The notes below the pieces were generated by a model, which had not been told where the DNA came from, made no database searches, and saw only the letters and a program-made list of their open reading frames with translations. This document shows positions 63,386-64,000 of a stretch of 64,000 nucleotides of DNA, in pieces; the stretch's first letter is position 1; each line of letters starts with the position of its first letter. A program made the position numbers and the translations under genes. Source of the DNA: Tretioscincus oriximinensis (taxonomy: Eukaryota > Chordata > Lepidosauria > Squamata > Gymnophthalmidae). The DNA is taken from NCBI GenBank assembly GCA_022410635.1, contig JAJVDF010000282.1:727500-791499 (forward strand). Reading direction: 5' to 3'.

Positions 63386-63665
63386 GAAGAAGAAGAAGAA
63401 GAAGAACTGGGTTCTTATATCCCGCTTTTCTCACCTTTCAAAGGGACTCAAAGCGGCTTACAAGGGTATTTTTGCCCGAAGGCTTACATTCTATCTTCCC
63501 CACCAGGCTGTGGTGGTTCCCATGTATCTACTTGCAGTCAGTTGCAATTTCTTGCAGTTCCTGCTTTTGAATAGCTGGGTTGGCTAGAGCTACAGGCTAG
63601 TGGAAGGTGCTCACCCCTCCCCACGTCCCACACAGGGCTTCGAAACCCCATCTCCCAGCTGAGAG
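63385..63665 (-). mobile_element. tRNA-derived SINE (family A), inserted in DIRS-like element
   Basis: In reverse: an (AAG)n tail at 63385-63406, CTGGGTTCTTATATCCCGCT, CTTTCAAAGGGACTCAAAGC, GGCTGTGGTGGTTCCCATGT, GAATAGCTGGGTTGGCTAG and GCTTCGAAACCCCATCTCCC. It is nearly full length and young, and it ends the DIRS-like frame. Confidence 0.92.
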
Positions 63666-64000
63666 GTTGTGGCGACCCCTACCTGAGGGCCCTACTATTC
63701 GATGACTCTCACAGTCAGGGGTGCCACAATATTCACCCTGTTGCCCAAGCCAGCACCCACGACCGCTTGGAGCAACAGTACTATCCTCCGGCCTACACAA
63801 GGCCTCAGTGTTTACCTCAGGATGAGGGCTTTATTCACAGCCCCCACCAGTAGCGTGCTTAATTTTGTGGTTACAGAAGTAAAGAAAAAGAGAGATGTTT
63901 GAAATGAAACAAATAACAAGTTTATTATTTACAAACAAGGAATAGAAGAAAGATTAGAATAATAAAGCTTTGGCTTTTATCAAGTAAGCCTGACTCAAGC
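63666..64000. other. window end, unassigned
   Basis: ACTCTCACAGTCAGGGGTGC and the following stretch show no recognised gene. It may continue the DIRS-like remnant or a terminal repeat. The last 100 bases are AT-rich, with AATAAAGC near 63960. Confidence 0.5.

Overview
This is a 64 kb piece of a vertebrate nuclear genome. Two intact, adjacent multi-exon genes lie on the + strand in a repeat-rich background. Abundant CR1 and L2-like LINEs, tRNA-derived SINEs, a DIRS-like element and many short hAT-type inverted-repeat elements suggest a squamate reptile. That taxon call is inference from repeat style plus protein similarity, and I cannot name the species. Isolated N bases are assembly ambiguities. 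Gene 1 is WIPF1 (WASP-interacting protein WIP): seven coding exons from 380 to 16353 with canonical splice sites and consistent phase, giving a 500-residue actin/WASP regulator. Gene 2 is GPR155 (LYCHOS, the lysosomal cholesterol sensor): fifteen coding exons from 33090 to 57817, all in phase, giving 836 residues with a PIN-like permease domain, a GPCR-like membrane domain, a cytosolic loop and a C-terminal DEP domain. A CpG island at about 28150-28960 is the likely GPR155 promoter. The WIPF1-then-GPR155 order on one strand matches human 2q31 read on its minus strand. The two genes are neighbours by synteny, not by shared function: one works in cortical actin, the other at the lysosome in mTORC1 control. 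Layout: 1-16353 WIPF1 coding region and introns; 16354-about 19900 probable WIPF1 3' UTR; 19900-28150 repeat-rich intergenic DNA, including two hAT-like elements, an 82-nt-arm palindrome, an unexplained terminal-exon-like ORF at 23609-23751 and a 1.8 kb L2-like reverse transcriptase; 28150-28960 CpG island; 28960-33049 probable first GPR155 intron; 33050-57817 GPR155; 57818-about 59215 GPR155 3' UTR; 59215-64000 intergenic DNA with a decayed DIRS-like retroelement broken by SINEs. The most notable points are the unidentified coding-like terminal exon, a Gln where human LYCHOS has a Glu implicated in sterol sensing, a shorter GPR155 C terminus, and families of short inverted-repeat transposons whose 8-bp target duplications can be read directly.
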